Source: Alphaproteobacteria bacterium
GTDB taxonomy: Bacteria > Pseudomonadota > Alphaproteobacteria > JAVJVX01
DNA length: 64,000 bases
Direction: 5' to 3'
Assembly (NCBI GenBank): GCA_040220875.1
Contig: JAVJVX010000003.1
Coordinates: 408,514-472,513 of the forward strand
Each line of letters begins with the position of its first letter. The first letter of the stretch is position 1. Below the pieces are notes generated by a model that had not been told where the DNA came from, did no database searches, and was given only the letters and a program-made list of their open reading frames with translations. Position numbers and translations under genes: made by a program. Below are positions 63,418-64,000 of the stretch, piece after piece.

Positions 63418-63503
63418 GGAGGGGTGGCCGAGCGGTCAAAGGCAGCAGACTGTAAATCTGCCGACGTAAGTCTACGTAGGTTCGAATCCTACCCCCTCCA
63501 CCA
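63418..63503 (+). tRNA. tRNA-Tyr(GTA)
   Basis: A class II tRNA with acceptor GGAGGGG/CCCCTCC, anticodon stem AGA-CTGTAAA-TCT giving anticodon GTA, a long variable arm and T arm GTAGGTTCGAATCCTAC. CCA is encoded at 63501-63503. Confidence 0.96.
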
Positions 63504-63572
63504 CGCCCGGGGATAGGTCCCGGATTGGGCGGAAGGACGGTCGGAAAAAAGGAGGTCGAAGGCGGTCGAAAG

Positions 63573-63646
63573 GCGGGTGTAGCTCAATGGTAGAGCCCCA
63601 GCCTTCCAAGCTGGTTACGTGGGTTCGATTCCCATCACCCGCTCCA
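63573..63646 (+). tRNA. tRNA-Gly(TCC)
   Basis: Acceptor GCGGGTG/CACCCGC, anticodon arm CAGCC-TTCCAAG-CTGG giving TCC, T arm GTGGGTTCGATTCCCAT, CCA encoded at 63644-63646. The tRNA-Tyr, tRNA-Gly, tuf order is conserved in many bacteria. Confidence 0.95.
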
Positions 63647-63859
63647 CCTTTCGCTTTCCTGGGCCAGGCTGGCGCCGCGGATGGCGACAGTCGGACGGCG
63701 ACGGACGGCGGATCAACGGACGGTGGATCAACAGGGGGGCTTGTCCGCGACGCGGGCCGAGCCCGGAAACAGCCAAACAAGGCAACAGCCGAACAAGGCA
63801 TTGAGACAATGAGGAAAGGGGACAGGGCTGTCCCGGGTTGAAAGAAGGAAGTTTGGACG

Positions 63860-64000
63860 ATGTCTAAGGGTAAATTCGAGCGTACGAAGCCTCACTGCAA
63901 TGTCGGGACGATTGGTCATGTTGACCACGGGAAGACGACGTTGACGGCTGCGATCACGAAGGTTTTGTCTGCGAGCGGTGGCGGGGAGTTCACGGATTAC
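63860..64000 (+). CDS. tuf: Elongation factor Tu, 5' end (cut by the window edge)
   Basis: ATG 63860 after AAGGAAG opens [20 protein letters not shown], then the P-loop GHVDHGKTT with residues 19-27 and [10 protein letters not shown]. Only 47 codons are in the window. EF-Tu delivers aminoacyl-tRNA to the ribosome with GTP hydrolysis. Confidence 0.97.
   Translation, partial: MSKGKFERTKPHCNVGTIGHVDHGKTTLTAAITKVLSASGGGEFTDY

Overview
The window looks like the chromosome of a high-GC Alphaproteobacterium. The evidence is the rlmB / tRNA-Tyr / tRNA-Gly / tuf block at the right end, a host-attachment protein, a DUF427 protein, LAL- and AraC-type regulators of catabolism, and many Rieske oxygenases. 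The genus cannot be named from the sequence alone. The window has four kinds of region: an accessory defence-like island, a short housekeeping and membrane stretch, a very large catabolic region for aromatic and nitrogen-containing compounds, and a conserved translation block.

Positions 1-10160 hold a same-strand operon. It contains two unrecognised proteins (the first cut by the window edge), a 1857-residue DEAD/DEAH helicase with a C-terminal DUF1998-type cysteine cluster (like DruE of Druantia anti-phage systems), and a protein joining a NERD/PD-(D/E)xK-like nuclease to a superfamily 1 helicase. The operon ends about 400 bases before an orphan 3' half of a tRNA-Met(CAT) gene. This is what a genomic island integrated in a tRNA gene leaves at its far end.

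Positions 10190-21111 carry a DUF2189 membrane protein, a CBS-containing site-2 protease, a host-attachment family protein, a glutathione S-transferase, an orphan flavin prenyltransferase (ubiX-like), a di-iron/MBL-fold protein, an EamA transporter, a MATE transporter and a 920-residue LAL-type LuxR regulator.

Positions 21339-49384 form the catabolic region. It encodes four Rieske oxygenase alpha subunits, a 2OG-Fe(II) oxygenase-like protein, a VOC protein, a protein like the large subunit of N,N-dimethylformamidase, two DUF1329 proteins (one broken by an in-frame stop), a class III aminotransferase, two SDRs, a StyA-like flavin monooxygenase and a type I extradiol dioxygenase. It also encodes an amidase, an M20-like protein that has lost its metal ligands, a C-C-hydrolase-like alpha/beta hydrolase, a methyltransferase, an N-carbamoyl-amino-acid hydrolase, an isochorismatase-type hydrolase and a GST. 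pgk and a DUF427 gene sit in the middle. At 58351-61940 a further module, amnC-amnB-amnA, encodes 2-aminophenol 1,6-dioxygenase and the 2-aminomuconate semialdehyde dehydrogenase. A MacAB-like three-gene exporter (54002-58347) lies next to it. Together these genes suggest degradation of an N-substituted aromatic or N-heteroaromatic compound through ring hydroxylation, extradiol cleavage, C-C or C-N hydrolysis and an aminophenol meta-cleavage branch. The substrate is inferred, not shown.

A second, very small integrated element (51526-53419) lies between an orphan tRNA-Thr 3' fragment and an intact tRNA-Thr(TGT). It carries one membrane-anchored trypsin-like protease. Non-coding features of note are a cluster of three DnaA boxes (30809-30848), a shared TTAAGGCAA motif upstream of two catabolic operons, two separate 17-base tandem duplications at the starts of two Rieske genes, and a perfect 30-base palindrome.
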